Shown here piece after piece: positions 47,179 through 56,262 of a stretch of 64,000 nt of DNA. Each line of letters starts with the position of its first letter. Within the stretch, counting starts at the first letter, position 1. This stretch comes from Cyanobium sp. CACIAM 14 (lineage in GTDB: Bacteria; Cyanobacteriota; Cyanobacteriia; PCC-6307; Cyanobiaceae), in assembly GCA_000708525.1 (NCBI GenBank), contig JMRP01000002.1:62001-126000 (forward strand), written 5' to 3'. Position numbers and translations under genes: made by a program. The notes below the pieces were generated by a model. That model made no database searches, was not told where the DNA came from, and saw only the letters and a program-made list of their open reading frames with translations.

Positions 47179-47376
47179 GGGAGGCGGCGCGGCGCGCTCC
47201 GTTGCAGCGGAGGTCAGGCTGACGGAAGGTTGACAGGGGAGATGGCTCGCGAGTAGGAAACGTCGGTTGCCGAGGAGTCTGCCCCGATGGACTCCCTGCT
47301 CCTGAAGGGATTGATGAAGCCACAGCCCGATGACTATCAGGCTGTCATTCGAAACTTCAACAATCCATTCACCATC

Positions 47377-47448
47377 GGGCGATTAGCTCAGAGGTAGAGC
47401 ACTACCTTGACACGGTAGGAGTCACTGGTTCGATTCCAGTATCGCCCA
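47377..47448 (+). tRNA. tRNA-Val (GAC)
   Basis: A 72-nt cloverleaf: acceptor stem GGGCGAT/ATCGCCC (47377-47383 with 47441-47447), D-arm beginning AGCTCAGAGGTAGAGC, anticodon stem CTACC/GGTAG around loop TTGACAC giving anticodon GAC, and T-arm CTGG-TTCGATT-CCAG. Discriminator base A at 47448, CCA not encoded. Reads GUC valine codons. Confidence 0.95.
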
Positions 47449-47547
47449 TCTTTACTTGCCTCCCAACAGCTCTTCCCGCTGCATTTCGCGTGATCGGCTT
47501 TCACCTCGCTGCTACGGTCTCCCGACCATGAGCGGGAGCCTGACAGC

Positions 47548-48966
47548 GTGAGCCCGATCGAGGCAGCCGCCCGCCCTTCCTGCCCCCCTTCCTGCACGGT
47601 GGTGGTCGGCCTGGGGCGCTCGGGCCTGGGAGCCGCCCGCCTGCTCCATGCTCGTGGTGACTCTGTGATGGTGCTCGAGAGCGGCGACACGCCGGAGCTG
47701 CGCGCCCGGGCGGCGCTGCTGGAGGCCGAGGCGATTCCCGTGCACCTGGGGGTGCCTCTCAGCACCGAGGCCTTTCAGGCCCTTCCCCTCTCCCCGGCCG
47801 TGTTGGTGGTCAGCCCCGGCATCCGCTGGGACCATCCGGTGCTCGAAGAGCTGCGCGCCCGGGGCGTTCAGGTGCAGGGAGAGATCGTGCCCGCCTGGCA
47901 GGCCAGCCGTGATGTGCCCTGGATCGGCATCACCGGCACCAACGGCAAGACCACCGTCACCTGCCTGGTGCACCACCTCCTCGAGCAGGCCGGCAGGGAT
48001 GCCCCCCTCTGCGGCAATGTCGGCGTGTCGGCGGCCGAGGTGGTGCTGCAGAGGCGCCTGGACAACGGTCCGCGCCCCGACTGGCTGGTGGTGGAACTCA
48101 GCAGCTACCAGCTGGAGGCCGCCCCAGCCATCGCGCCCGCCATCGGCGTCTGGACCACCCTCACTCCCGATCATCTCGAGCGCCACGGCACCCTCGCCGC
48201 CTACCGGGGCATCAAGCGGCGCCTGCTGGAGCACTGCCGGATCCGGATCCTCAACGCCGACGATCCCGATCTTCGCCGCCATGCCGCCAGCTGGGACGAG
48301 GCCGACTGGATCACCGCCGGCCCCCGGGAAGGCCTGCCGGCGGAGATCGATCCGATCCTCTGGATCGACCGCGAGGGCCTGGTGCAGGGGCGTCAGGGTC
48401 CCCTCTTCCCTGCCGCCGCCCTGGCGATGCCGGGGGATCACAACCGCCAGAACCTGCTGCTGGCCGTGGCGGTGGGGCTCCATGCCGGGCTCTCGCCTGG
48501 GGCCATGGAGGCCGCCTGCCGCTGCTTCCCCGGCGTTCCCCACCGGCTGGAGCGCATCCGCAGCCTGAAGGGCGTGACCTGGTTCAACGACAGCAAGGCC
48601 ACCAACTACGACGCCGCTGAAGTGGCCCTGCGGGCCTTGGAGGGGCCCCTGGTGGTGCTGGCCGGTGGCCAGTCGAAGCAGGGGGATGCAACCGCCTGGC
48701 TGGAGCGGTTGCGGCAGCGGGCAGCGGCGGTGGTGCTCTACGGCGCGGCCCGGGAGGAATTCGCCGGTCTGCTGAGCGCCGGAGGATTCCCCGGGGCGGT
48801 GCACAGCTGCGAGGGGATGGCCGAGGCGGTGGCGTTGGCGGCGGAACTGGCCCCCGCGCTGGGCTGTGGGGGGGTGCTGCTCTCCCCGGCCTGTGCCAGC
48901 TTCGATCAGTACGCGGACTTCGAAGCCCGCGGCGAACACTTCCGCCGGCTGGTGCTGGCACTCTGA
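47548..48966 (+). CDS. murD: UDP-N-acetylmuramoyl-L-alanine--D-glutamate ligase
   Basis: A 472-residue peptidoglycan-precursor enzyme from GTG 47548. Motifs: VVVGLGRSGLGAARLLHARG (N-terminal domain), LVVSPGIRWDHP, the ATP loop ITGTNGKTTVTCLVHHLLEQAG, LVVELSSYQLEAAPAIAPAIGVWTTLTPDHLERHGTLAAY, and C-terminal LKGVTWFNDSKATNYDAAEVALRAL plus LVVLAGGQSKQGD. All conserved Mur ligase blocks are present. It acts in the cytosol after MurC. No other mur or dcw genes are nearby. Confidence 0.95.
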   Translation: MSPIEAAARPSCPPSCTVVVGLGRSGLGAARLLHARGDSVMVLESGDTPELRARAALLEAEAIPVHLGVPLSTEAFQALPLSPAVLVVSPGIRWDHPVLEELRARGVQVQGEIVPAWQASRDVPWIGITGTNGKTTVTCLVHHLLEQAGRDAPLCGNVGVSAAEVVLQRRLDNGPRPDWLVVELSSYQLEAAPAIAPAIGVWTTLTPDHLERHGTLAAYRGIKRRLLEHCRIRILNADDPDLRRHAASWDEADWITAGPREGLPAEIDPILWIDREGLVQGRQGPLFPAAALAMPGDHNRQNLLLAVAVGLHAGLSPGAMEAACRCFPGVPHRLERIRSLKGVTWFNDSKATNYDAAEVALRALEGPLVVLAGGQSKQGDATAWLERLRQRAAAVVLYGAAREEFAGLLSAGGFPGAVHSCEGMAEAVALAAELAPALGCGGVLLSPACASFDQYADFEARGEHFRRLVLAL

Positions 48967-48990
48967 GACAGACGGGGAGGCAGACGGACC

Positions 48991-49458
48991 ATGGCCTGGT
49001 GGTTGATGAAAAGTGAGCCGGACGTCTACGGCATCGGGCATCTGCAGGCCGAAGGCACGACCCTCTGGGATGGGATCCGCAACTACCAGGCCCGCAATTT
49101 CATGCGGTCGATGCAGGTCGGCGACCTGGCCTTCTTCTATCACTCCAACGCCAGCCCCCCTGGGATCGTCGGGCTGATGGAAGTGATCGAAACGGGGGTG
49201 GTGGATCCCAGCCAGTTCGATCCCACCTCGAAGTACCACGACCCCGCGGCGACCCAGGAGGCTCCTCGCTGGGACTGCGTGCGACTCGCCTACCGGCGCA
49301 CCTTTCCGGCGATGCTCAGTCTGGATCGTCTGCGTGAGCATTTCAGCGTGGACGATCTGGCGGTGGTGCGGCGGGGCAACCGCCTCTCGATCCTGCCGGT
49401 GAGCGACAGCAGCGCCGAGCGGATCTTCCGCCTGATGGGGCTGGAGCCGGACGGCTGA
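48991..49458 (+). CDS. EVE domain protein (THYN1-like)
   Basis: A 155-residue single EVE (PUA-like) domain: AWWLMKSEPDVYGIGHLQAEGTTLWDGIRNYQARNFMRSMQVGDLAFFYHSNASPPGIVGLMEVIE. The aromatic KSEP and DGIRNYQARNF motifs form the base-binding pocket in this family, which recognises modified bases in DNA or RNA. Short, no catalytic site. Lies 24 bp after murD. Its target is unknown. Confidence 0.88.
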   Translation: MAWWLMKSEPDVYGIGHLQAEGTTLWDGIRNYQARNFMRSMQVGDLAFFYHSNASPPGIVGLMEVIETGVVDPSQFDPTSKYHDPAATQEAPRWDCVRLAYRRTFPAMLSLDRLREHFSVDDLAVVRRGNRLSILPVSDSSAERIFRLMGLEPDG

Positions 49459-49486
49459 GCCCCCCTGCCTCGAGGGGCTGGTCGCC

Positions 49487-49741
49487 TCAGGCCGCCGGCG
49501 CCGAGAACCCCTGGTGGCCGGGAAACAGGTTGGCCAGGTAGCAGCGCGTCACCCCCCGGTTCCGGATGCCGTTCTGCACCAGGAACCCCGCCAGGGCGGC
49601 CTGGAACAGCCGGTACTGGTCCCAGTTCGGGTGACGCTCGATGAACTGCCGCATGGCTTCCAGCAGGGGTTCCGGCACCTCGGCACGCAGGCTCACCATC
49701 GACTCGGCACGGTCCGTCGGCAGGCTTCCCGGGGCAGCCAT
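49487..49741 (-). CDS. DUF2811 family protein
   Basis: An 84-residue protein from ATG 49741 (internal ATG at MVSLRAEVPE is another candidate). Core: VSLRAEVPEPLLEAMRQFIERHPNWDQYRLFQAALAGFLVQNGIRNRGVTRCYLANLF, the DUF2811 pattern found throughout cyanobacteria. The small helical fold resembles ribbon-helix-helix-like proteins, but function is unknown. Convergent with the EVE gene. Confidence 0.82.
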   Translation of the reverse strand: MAAPGSLPTDRAESMVSLRAEVPEPLLEAMRQFIERHPNWDQYRLFQAALAGFLVQNGIRNRGVTRCYLANLFPGHQGFSAPAA

Positions 49742-50035
49742 CGCGTCATTTCTCCAGCAGGTCAGCCAGTTCTCCACATGGGAACGCCAACGTCAAACCG
49801 GAGGGGAGCCGGCGGCCGGAGCCCGATCCCAGCCTGAGACCGGAGCTGGGGCAAGGGCTCGGCAGCCTCGAACCGTCACGGGCGTGCGGCTCCTGCCGCG
49901 CCGGAGCGACCTGTCAAGCCATGGCCGCGGCCTCCGGGCCCATTCCCCAGATGGCGCCGCGGGCCAGCCACCGTCCCCGTCGCCCTGGGGAGAAGCGGTG
50001 CAAAACCGGGCCTTCGCCTGGGGAATGGTCAACGA

Positions 50036-50497
50036 TCAGCAATCCTGATTCCTTCCATCAAGATCAGCCGGTCTCAGCCGCTCAAGAGCCGCCGCGAAGG
50101 CTCCGCTGGCGGCGATTCCCCAGCTTCCCTCGATGGCGCGGCAGCCGGGTGCCGGCGTGAGCACCAGCCGCAGCGACCAGCGATGGCGATCGCCACTCAG
50201 ACCCAGCCACAGGGATCCACCATCGCCCCCGTGGCGCTTGGCGTGCTCCACGCCGGGGGCGTCACCCCTCTCGGGACCGATCCGCAGTTCCAATTCGAGA
50301 TCGAGCGCCTCTTCCGCCATCAGCCCCCCTGCGAGGGCCCGGTGCTGCTCCAACAGCCGCTGGAGGCCCAGGCGCAGGGCCCGAAGCTCCGCGCCGGTCA
50401 GTTCGCTGGCCCAGCCATGACCCCCGATCAGGGCGGGATAGGGAGCCCGGGCCGGATCGACCTGCAGACGCCATCCCTCGCCTTCGAGGATCTCCAC
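50036..50497 (-). CDS. DUF1818 family protein
   Basis: A 153-residue protein: EGEGWRLQVDPARAPYPALIGGHGWASELTGAELRALRLGLQRLLEQHRAL, then GGSLWLGLSGDRHRWSLRLVLTPAPGCRAIEGSW. This is the cyanobacterial DUF1818 layout (alpha/beta with a conserved GxGWRL start). Function unknown. It lies 35 bp after rpoZ on the same strand, so is likely co-transcribed with it. Confidence 0.78.
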   Translation of the reverse strand: MEILEGEGWRLQVDPARAPYPALIGGHGWASELTGAELRALRLGLQRLLEQHRALAGGLMAEEALDLELELRIGPERGDAPGVEHAKRHGGDGGSLWLGLSGDRHRWSLRLVLTPAPGCRAIEGSWGIAASGAFAAALERLRPADLDGRNQDC

Positions 50498-50532
50498 CGG
50501 CGTTCCCGGGGCTGGCGGGAGCCGATCCGCTC

Positions 50533-50760
50533 TCAGCCTGGGAGCAGATCGGGCTGGTCCTGCTCGTCGCTGAGTTCGATGATGGCCCGCTGGACCGGCT
50601 TGATCATCGAATCATCGAGCAGGCCGTCGAAATCATCGAAGCGGCGCTGCTTGGCCCGGAAAGCGATGCGAACGGTGGTCAGGTAGCGGTTGCTGGAGTG
50701 ACGAATCAGGCTTTCGCCCCTCTGGGCCAGCTCCTTGGCGTTGAGTTCGCTGTTCGGCAT
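50533..50760 (-). CDS. rpoZ: RNA polymerase omega subunit
   Basis: A 75-residue cyanobacterial omega subunit: [65 protein letters not shown]. It stabilises beta' in the RNA polymerase core. Divergent from the Hsp70-like gene, 112 bp apart. Confidence 0.9.
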   Translation of the reverse strand: MPNSELNAKELAQRGESLIRHSSNRYLTTVRIAFRAKQRRFDDFDGLLDDSMIKPVQRAIIELSDEQDQPDLLPG

Positions 50761-50872
50761 CCGGATCTGACCAAGGTTGAGGGGATCGTAGTTCAGCCCC
50801 CCGGCCCGCCTGTCGCCGGCCTCGCGGCCTAGAAGGGAAGGCCTCGCCCGCCCCGGGCGCCTTCCTTACCCC

Positions 50873-52423
50873 ATGCCCGGAACCCTCGCCATCGACCTGG
50901 GCAGCAGCACCACCGTGGTGGCCTGGCAGGAGCCGCAGGGCCCGGCCAGGCTGCTGCCCCTGCCGCCCTACAGCTGCGGCGATCCCTGCGTGGTGCCGAG
51001 CCTGCTGTGGCTGGAATCGCCCGAGGCCGAGCGGCCGCTGATCGGCCGGCAGGTGCTCGACGCCGCCCTGGCCGACGCGGAGCATCCGGGGCTCTGCCGG
51101 GATTTCAAGCGACGCATCGGCGCCGAAGTCCCTCCCGGCGGCTCCGGCTGGATCAGTGCGGAGCGGGCCGGTGCCCTGCTGCTGGAGGGCCTCTGGCGGG
51201 CCCTGCCGGCGGACATGGTGCCGGAGCGGCTGGTGCTCACCGCCCCGATCGAGACGTACCGCGGGTACCGCTCCTGGCTGCAACGGGCCAGCCGGGACCT
51301 GGTCGTGCCCGAGCTGGCGCTGGTGGACGAGCCCACCGCGGCCGCCATCGGCGCCGGGTTGCCCCCCGGCAGCCGGGTTCTGGTGGTGGACCTGGGCGGG
51401 GGCACCATCGATCTGTCCCTGGTGGCGCTGGAGGGTGGTGAGGGACGGGCCGCCCCGATCGCCCAGCTGCTGCGCTTCGCGGGCCGGGATCTGGCCCGGA
51501 GCGGCCAGGCGCTGCGCTGCGCGCGGGTGATCGGCAAGGCGGGCGTCGCCCTTGGGGGGCGGGACATCGATCGCTGGATCGCGGCCCACCTCTGCCCGGA
51601 GGCGCCCGCCGACGGCACCCTGCTGCACCTCGCCGAGCAGATCAAGTGTCAGCTGAGCGAGGCTTCCGAGGCCCGGCAGATCCAGGCGTTCGACGGCACC
51701 TTCCGGGATCTGCACCTGAGCCGGGAAGCCTTTGAGCGTCTGCTCGAGGAGCGGGGCCTTCTCCGGCAGCTCGATGGTCTGCTGGAGGCGGTGCTGGCCG
51801 CCGCCCGCCGCGAGGGCCTGGGGCCAGCCGACATCGACGCCCTGCTGCCGGTGGGGGGGAGCAGCCGCATTCCGCTGATCCGGCGCTGGCTGCAGAGCCG
51901 CTGTCCGGGGGTGCCCCTGCGTGGCGAGCGGCCTGTGGAGGCGGTGGCCATGGGCGCGCTGGCCCTCACCCCGGGCGTGCGGGTGCGGGACGTGCTGGCC
52001 CGCGGAGTGTCCCTGCGCTGCTGGGACCGTCGCAGCGGCCGTCATCGCTGGCATCCCCTGTTCCTCCCCGGCCAGAGTTGGCCCACCGAGAACCCCCTGG
52101 AGCTGGTGCTGGCCTGCAGCAGGGATGGCCAGGATCGGGTCGAACTGGTGCTGGGGGAGCCGCTGCCGGAGGAGCGGGCCGAGGTGGTCTTCGAGGCGGG
52201 CCTGCCGGTGCTGCGCGAACGGCCGGCGGGGGCGGCCCCGGTGCGGCCCTGGCCCTCGCCTCCGCTGGAGGTTCCCCTGGCCTCCCCCGGCCGGAGGGGC
52301 GTGGATCGCCTGCGGCTGCGGTTCCGCATCGATGCCGGCGCCCAGCTGCTGGTCGAGGTCCACGACCTCGAGGCCCCCGCCGGTGATGACTCCGAGGCCC
52401 TGGCGCTGGGGCCCGTGCGCTGA
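50873..52423 (+). CDS. Hsp70 family protein (DnaK-like, short)
   Basis: A 516-residue actin/Hsp70-fold protein. Nucleotide-binding motifs: GTLAIDLGSSTTVVAWQEP (phosphate 1), ALVDEPTAAAIGAG, RVLVVDLGGGTIDLSLVALEGG (phosphate 2), and DALLPVGGSSRIPLIRRWLQ (adenosine loop). After about residue 370 the sequence is a shortened, diverged substrate-binding beta domain (VRDVLARGVSLRCWDRRSGRHRWHPLFLPGQ) with no DnaK helical lid. It is a specialised cyanobacterial Hsp70 relative, not the main DnaK. The next gene, a membrane-anchored helical repeat protein, follows after 26 bp. Confidence 0.85.
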   Translation: MPGTLAIDLGSSTTVVAWQEPQGPARLLPLPPYSCGDPCVVPSLLWLESPEAERPLIGRQVLDAALADAEHPGLCRDFKRRIGAEVPPGGSGWISAERAGALLLEGLWRALPADMVPERLVLTAPIETYRGYRSWLQRASRDLVVPELALVDEPTAAAIGAGLPPGSRVLVVDLGGGTIDLSLVALEGGEGRAAPIAQLLRFAGRDLARSGQALRCARVIGKAGVALGGRDIDRWIAAHLCPEAPADGTLLHLAEQIKCQLSEASEARQIQAFDGTFRDLHLSREAFERLLEERGLLRQLDGLLEAVLAAARREGLGPADIDALLPVGGSSRIPLIRRWLQSRCPGVPLRGERPVEAVAMGALALTPGVRVRDVLARGVSLRCWDRRSGRHRWHPLFLPGQSWPTENPLELVLACSRDGQDRVELVLGEPLPEERAEVVFEAGLPVLRERPAGAAPVRPWPSPPLEVPLASPGRRGVDRLRLRFRIDAGAQLLVEVHDLEAPAGDDSEALALGPVR

Positions 52424-52449
52424 GGCGCTGGCCGTGGGCGCACCGGGCG

Positions 52450-53364
52450 GTGGACGCCGCCCAGGCTGCACCCGCCACCGGGCGCTGGTCGGCTTCGGTG
52501 CATACAACGGAAGGAACAAGCCTGCCTCCTCCCTCCTTGGCTCTTCGCCGGCACAGACTGCCCCGCTTCTGGCTGGCCATCACCCTGGGTTCGGTCGTCG
52601 CCGCCATCGGTCTGGGGTACTGGTGGGAGCGCCAGCTGCCGCGACGGCTGGAACAGGCCGTGAGCAGCGGTCGACTCGACGACTGTCTGCGCTACGGCGA
52701 GCAGCTGGCCGCCCTCAGCTGGCTCCCCGGCCGCGCGCCCCTCGATCGGGGCCGCTGTCTGCGGTCCAAGGCCGATCAGCTCTGGGCCGAGGAGAACTGG
52801 GGCGAGGCCCTGCGGCTGCAGCGGCAAGTGATCAACTCCACGGCCGGCACTCCCGCCGACCGCGAGCGGTTGGCCCGCTGGCAGCGCCAGCTGCGGGCGC
52901 TGGCCCGCAGCCGCTTCCAGGCTGGAGATCTCCAGGGCGCTCTGGCCGCCCTGGCGCCCCTGGGGGACGAGAGCAACGCCGATGGCAATGCCATGGGCGA
53001 CGACCTGAGGGCGATCTGGGACCGCAACAGGGCCCAGCTGGAGAGGGCCTCCTCCCTGGTGAAGCAGCAGCGCTGGTGGGAGGCGCTCGACAGCCTCAAT
53101 CGCATCGACCACCCCTGGTGGCGCCAGCAGAGCGATGGCCTGCGCGAGCAGGTGAAACAGGGTCTGGAGCAGATGAAGGGCAAGGACCGCGAACACGACA
53201 GCCACGGGTCACTGCCCCACACCGTGCCGGCCGAGAAGCTGGACGCCCTGGTGCAGCGCCGGATCGCTGCCGGCGTGAACGAGTGGAAGGCCTTCGAGGA
53301 CGCCTGCAGGGAACTGGGCGGCAAGGTCGTCGAGGCGGGACCCGAGAGCGCCTGCCAGCGCTGA
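52450..53364 (+). CDS. Membrane-anchored helical repeat protein beside Hsp70-like gene
   Basis: About 304 residues (GTG 52450; later starts possible). One TM helix RFWLAITLGSVVAAIGLGYWW (about residues 39-59) is followed by a soluble TPR-like helical region: LEQAVSSGRLDDCLRYGEQLAALSW, WAEENWGEALRLQRQVINS, FQAGDLQGALAALAPLGD, LVKQQRWWEALDSLNRIDHPWW. The C-terminus (LDALVQRRIAAGVNEWKAFEDACRELGGKVVEAGPE) is a distinct conserved block. Proximity to the short Hsp70 suggests a partner or anchor, which is inference. Confidence 0.68.
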   Translation: MDAAQAAPATGRWSASVHTTEGTSLPPPSLALRRHRLPRFWLAITLGSVVAAIGLGYWWERQLPRRLEQAVSSGRLDDCLRYGEQLAALSWLPGRAPLDRGRCLRSKADQLWAEENWGEALRLQRQVINSTAGTPADRERLARWQRQLRALARSRFQAGDLQGALAALAPLGDESNADGNAMGDDLRAIWDRNRAQLERASSLVKQQRWWEALDSLNRIDHPWWRQQSDGLREQVKQGLEQMKGKDREHDSHGSLPHTVPAEKLDALVQRRIAAGVNEWKAFEDACRELGGKVVEAGPESACQR

Positions 53365-53420
53365 CTCCACCGCGCTCCTGGGCCCATGACAGGATGGGCG
53401 CCCAGAGCGACCCAGCGGTC

Positions 53421-53639
53421 ATGCAGCCAGGGGATCAGGTCAGGGTGTCCCGCAGCGTGGTGGTCTACAACCACCCCCAGCACCGGGGCGAGCCCTTCGA
53501 CATGGAGGGGCAGGAGGGCGAGGTGCAGAACGTCCTCACCGACTGGAAGGGACGCCCCATCAGTCCCACCTTGCCGGTGGTGGTGGCCTTCGGCAGGTTC
53601 CGGGCCCACTTCCGCGAGGACGAGCTCGCCGCCGTCTGA
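53421..53639 (+). CDS. ftrV: Ferredoxin-thioredoxin reductase, variable chain
   Basis: A 72-residue small subunit: MQPGDQVRVSRSVVVYNHPQHRGEPFDMEGQEGEVQNVLTDWKGRPISPTLPVVVAF. The SH3-like barrel motif VVYNHPxHRxxPFD and GRPISPTLPV are diagnostic. It partners the catalytic FTR chain (not in the window) to pass electrons from ferredoxin to thioredoxin in the light. The ATG at 53421 lies inside a much longer open frame that is a shadow of the upstream genes. Confidence 0.92.
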   Translation: MQPGDQVRVSRSVVVYNHPQHRGEPFDMEGQEGEVQNVLTDWKGRPISPTLPVVVAFGRFRAHFREDELAAV

Positions 53640-53650
53640 TCGAAGGTGCC

Positions 53651-54211
53651 CTAGTCCCGCAGCAGGTAGACCCCTTCCTCTCCATCCACGGCCTGGAGGC
53701 AGAGCTGGATGGTCTCGTGGCGGGCGGTGGGCACCACCCGACCACAGAAGTCCGGCTGGATGGGCACTTCCCGGTGGCCCCGGTCGACCATCACCAGCAG
53801 CAGCACCCGACGGGGCCTGCCCCAGGCCTGCAGGGCCTCGAGAGCGGCGCGCACCGTGCGTCCGGTGAAGATCACGTCATCCACCAGCACCACCTGGCGG
53901 GCGTCCACCGGGACGGGCAGCTGGGTGGCCTCCACCAGTCGGGTGCCCACCCGTTCCAGGTCGTCGCGGTGGAAGGTGGGATCCAGGCTCCCGTGGGCAA
54001 TCGGATGGCCGCTGATCGCCTCCAGCCGGCCCGCCAGCACCCGCGCCAGGTCCACGCCCCGGGTGGGGATGCCCAGCAGCACCAGCTCCTGGCTGTCGGC
54101 GACCGCCTCCAGCACCTGGGAGGCGAGCCTGTCGAGGGTGCGTCCCAGCTCCTGGGCGGAAAGCAGTTCCAGACGGCCGGCGGGGGCCGGACCGGCTTGG
54201 GGCCTGGCCAT
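53651..54211 (-). CDS. pyrR: PyrR: pyrimidine regulator/uracil phosphoribosyltransferase
   Basis: A 186-residue PRTase-fold protein: LLSAQELGRTLDRLASQVLEA, LVLLGIPTRGVDLARVLAGRL, GSLDPTFHRDDL, and the PRPP motif VVLVDDVIFTGRTVRAALEAL, then VLLLVMVDRGHREVPIQPDFCGRVVPTARHE. This is PyrR. In Gram-positives PyrR attenuates pyr operons by binding RNA; in cyanobacteria it may act mainly as an enzyme, and no attenuator is visible near pyrF here. Confidence 0.92.
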   Translation of the reverse strand: MARPQAGPAPAGRLELLSAQELGRTLDRLASQVLEAVADSQELVLLGIPTRGVDLARVLAGRLEAISGHPIAHGSLDPTFHRDDLERVGTRLVEATQLPVPVDARQVVLVDDVIFTGRTVRAALEALQAWGRPRRVLLLVMVDRGHREVPIQPDFCGRVVPTARHETIQLCLQAVDGEEGVYLLRD

Positions 54212-54321
54212 CGGAAACGCGAACGGATCACTAAAGCCTGACGCATCCGGGGCGGCTGGGTGGGCAGCCCTGGGTGAGCTGTAGGTTGGGCAGGCGAAGA
54301 GCCGTGGGGAAGTTCCACCGG

Positions 54322-55983
54322 GTGACTGCTGCTCCTTCCCAGAAGCATTCCGTCAGTGGCAACGCTGGACGTGTCTCCTGCGAGGCGGATGGACCGGTCG
54401 CTCCTCTCGTGCTGGCGATCCTGGACGGCTGGGGGTACAGCCCCGAGCAGGATCACAACGCGGTGCGGGCCGCCGGCACGCCCGTGATGGACGCCCTCTG
54501 GGAGGCCTATCCCCACACCCTGATCGAAGCCAGCGGGGCGGCGGTGGGTCTTCCGGATCACCAGATGGGCAACTCGGAGGTGGGCCACCTCACGATCGGC
54601 TCCGGCCGGATCATCCGCCAGGAACTGGTGCGGATCGGCGAGGCGGTGCGCAGCGGTTCCATCGCGGCCAACGAGGCCCTCAACGCCCTGGGAGACACCC
54701 TCCTGGCCAACGGCCATCCGCTCCATCTGATCGGTCTCTGCTCCGACGGCGGCGTGCACAGCCACGTTGATCATCTGGGGGGTCTGCTGCGCTGGGCAGC
54801 CGGGCGCGGCATCCGCGATGTGTGCATCCACGTGATCACCGATGGCCGTGACACGGCCCCCAACGGCGGACCAGGATTCCTGGCCCGCATCCAGGCAATG
54901 ATCGACGAGGCCGGGGTGGGGCGGATCACCACCCTCTGCGGCCGTTACTGGGCCATGGACCGGGACCACCGCTGGGACCGCACCGAGAAGGCCTACCGCC
55001 TGCTCACCGAACCCTCCGACCTCTGCCCCTTCACGCCCCAGGAAGTGCTGGAGGGTTCCTATGCGGCGGGCATCACCGACGAATTCCTCGAGCCGGTCCG
55101 CCTCGGCGAGGGCCTGCTGCAGCACGGGGACGGCCTTGTCTGCTTCAACTTCCGACCCGACCGGGTACGCCAGCTGATCCGCGCCCTGGTGCTTCCCGAG
55201 TTCGACGGCTTCGAGCGGGAGCGGATCGACCCCCTGCACGTGGTCACCTTCACCCAGTACGAGCAGGGTCTGCCGGTGTCCGTGGCCTTCCCGCCCGAGT
55301 CCCTCGATGGCCTGCTTGGGCAGGTGGTCTCCGAACACGGACTGCGTCAGTTCCGCACCGCCGAAACCGAGAAGTATCCCCACGTCACTTATTTCATGAA
55401 CGGGGGCATCGAGCAGGCCTTCCCCGGTGAGGACCGCCATCTCGTGCCATCCCCCCGCGTGGCCACCTACGACCAGGCCCCGGCCATGTCGGCGGAGAAG
55501 CTCACCGACAGCTGCATCGCCGCCATCGCCAAGGGCATCTACTCCCTGGTGGTGATCAACTACGCCAACCCGGACATGGTGGGTCACACCGGTCAGATGG
55601 AGGCGGCCACGAGCGCCATCGCCACCGTTGACCGCTGCGTGGGCCGTTTGGTGGAAGCCACCACCCGCATGGGCGGCACCCTGCTGATCACGGCCGATCA
55701 CGGCAACGCCGAGGTGATGCAGGGTCCCGATGGTCTCCCCTGGACCGCCCACACCACCAATCCGGTGCCGGTGATTCTGGTGGAGGGCGAGAAACGCAAG
55801 CTGCCCGGGCACGGCAATGACGTCCATCTCAGGGACCGTGGCGGCCTGGCCGACATCGCCCCCACCCTGCTGGAGATCCTGGGGCTGCCCAAGCCCGCCC
55901 GCATGACCGGCACCTCCCTGGTGGTGCCGGCGACCGCCGCCGCCAGCGGTGCCGGCCTGCTTCCCCAGAGCATGGGCGCCTGA
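54322..55983 (+). CDS. gpmI: Cofactor-independent phosphoglycerate mutase
   Basis: About 553 residues from GTG 54322. It interconverts 3- and 2-phosphoglycerate with two Mn2+. Motifs: [42 protein letters not shown] with the phospho-acceptor Ser85, [82 protein letters not shown] and [11 protein letters not shown] with metal ligands. All expected ligands are present. Followed by secG after 43 bp. Confidence 0.95.
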   Translation: MTAAPSQKHSVSGNAGRVSCEADGPVAPLVLAILDGWGYSPEQDHNAVRAAGTPVMDALWEAYPHTLIEASGAAVGLPDHQMGNSEVGHLTIGSGRIIRQELVRIGEAVRSGSIAANEALNALGDTLLANGHPLHLIGLCSDGGVHSHVDHLGGLLRWAAGRGIRDVCIHVITDGRDTAPNGGPGFLARIQAMIDEAGVGRITTLCGRYWAMDRDHRWDRTEKAYRLLTEPSDLCPFTPQEVLEGSYAAGITDEFLEPVRLGEGLLQHGDGLVCFNFRPDRVRQLIRALVLPEFDGFERERIDPLHVVTFTQYEQGLPVSVAFPPESLDGLLGQVVSEHGLRQFRTAETEKYPHVTYFMNGGIEQAFPGEDRHLVPSPRVATYDQAPAMSAEKLTDSCIAAIAKGIYSLVVINYANPDMVGHTGQMEAATSAIATVDRCVGRLVEATTRMGGTLLITADHGNAEVMQGPDGLPWTAHTTNPVPVILVEGEKRKLPGHGNDVHLRDRGGLADIAPTLLEILGLPKPARMTGTSLVVPATAAASGAGLLPQSMGA

Positions 55984-56026
55984 GCGAGCGCCCTGGGCGG
56001 CCGCCAGGCCTGGCTAGTCTCACACC

Positions 56027-56257
56027 ATGGTCAAGAACATCTTCTCCTCCCTCTGGATGCTCAGCGCCGTGCTGCTGATCATCAGCGTGCTGCTTCACAG
56101 CCCCAAGGGAGACGGCATGGGCGGTCTTGCGTCCAGCGGCGGCTCCATGTTCAGCAGCGCCCGCAGCGCCGAGAACACCCTCAACCGCGTCACCTGGACC
56201 CTGCTGGCCCTGTTCCTCGGCCTGGCGGTTGTCCTCAGCGCCGGCTGGCTGGGCTGA
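56027..56257 (+). CDS. secG: Preprotein translocase subunit SecG
   Basis: A 76-residue protein with two TM helices: SLWMLSAVLLIISVLLHSPKG and WTLLALFLGLAVVLSAGWLG, with the conserved middle loop GDGMGGLASSGGSMFSSARSAENTLNRVTW. Accessory subunit of SecYEG. Five bp before msrB, so probably one operon with gpmI and msrB. Confidence 0.92.
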   Translation: MVKNIFSSLWMLSAVLLIISVLLHSPKGDGMGGLASSGGSMFSSARSAENTLNRVTWTLLALFLGLAVVLSAGWLG

Positions 56258-56262
56258 GCCGG

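Noticed and set aside
47287-47397. A 36-codon ORF (MDSLLLKGLMKPQPDDYQ) running into tRNA-Val
   Set aside because: It overlaps the tRNA and ends inside it. No ribosome binding site or similarity; a chance frame.
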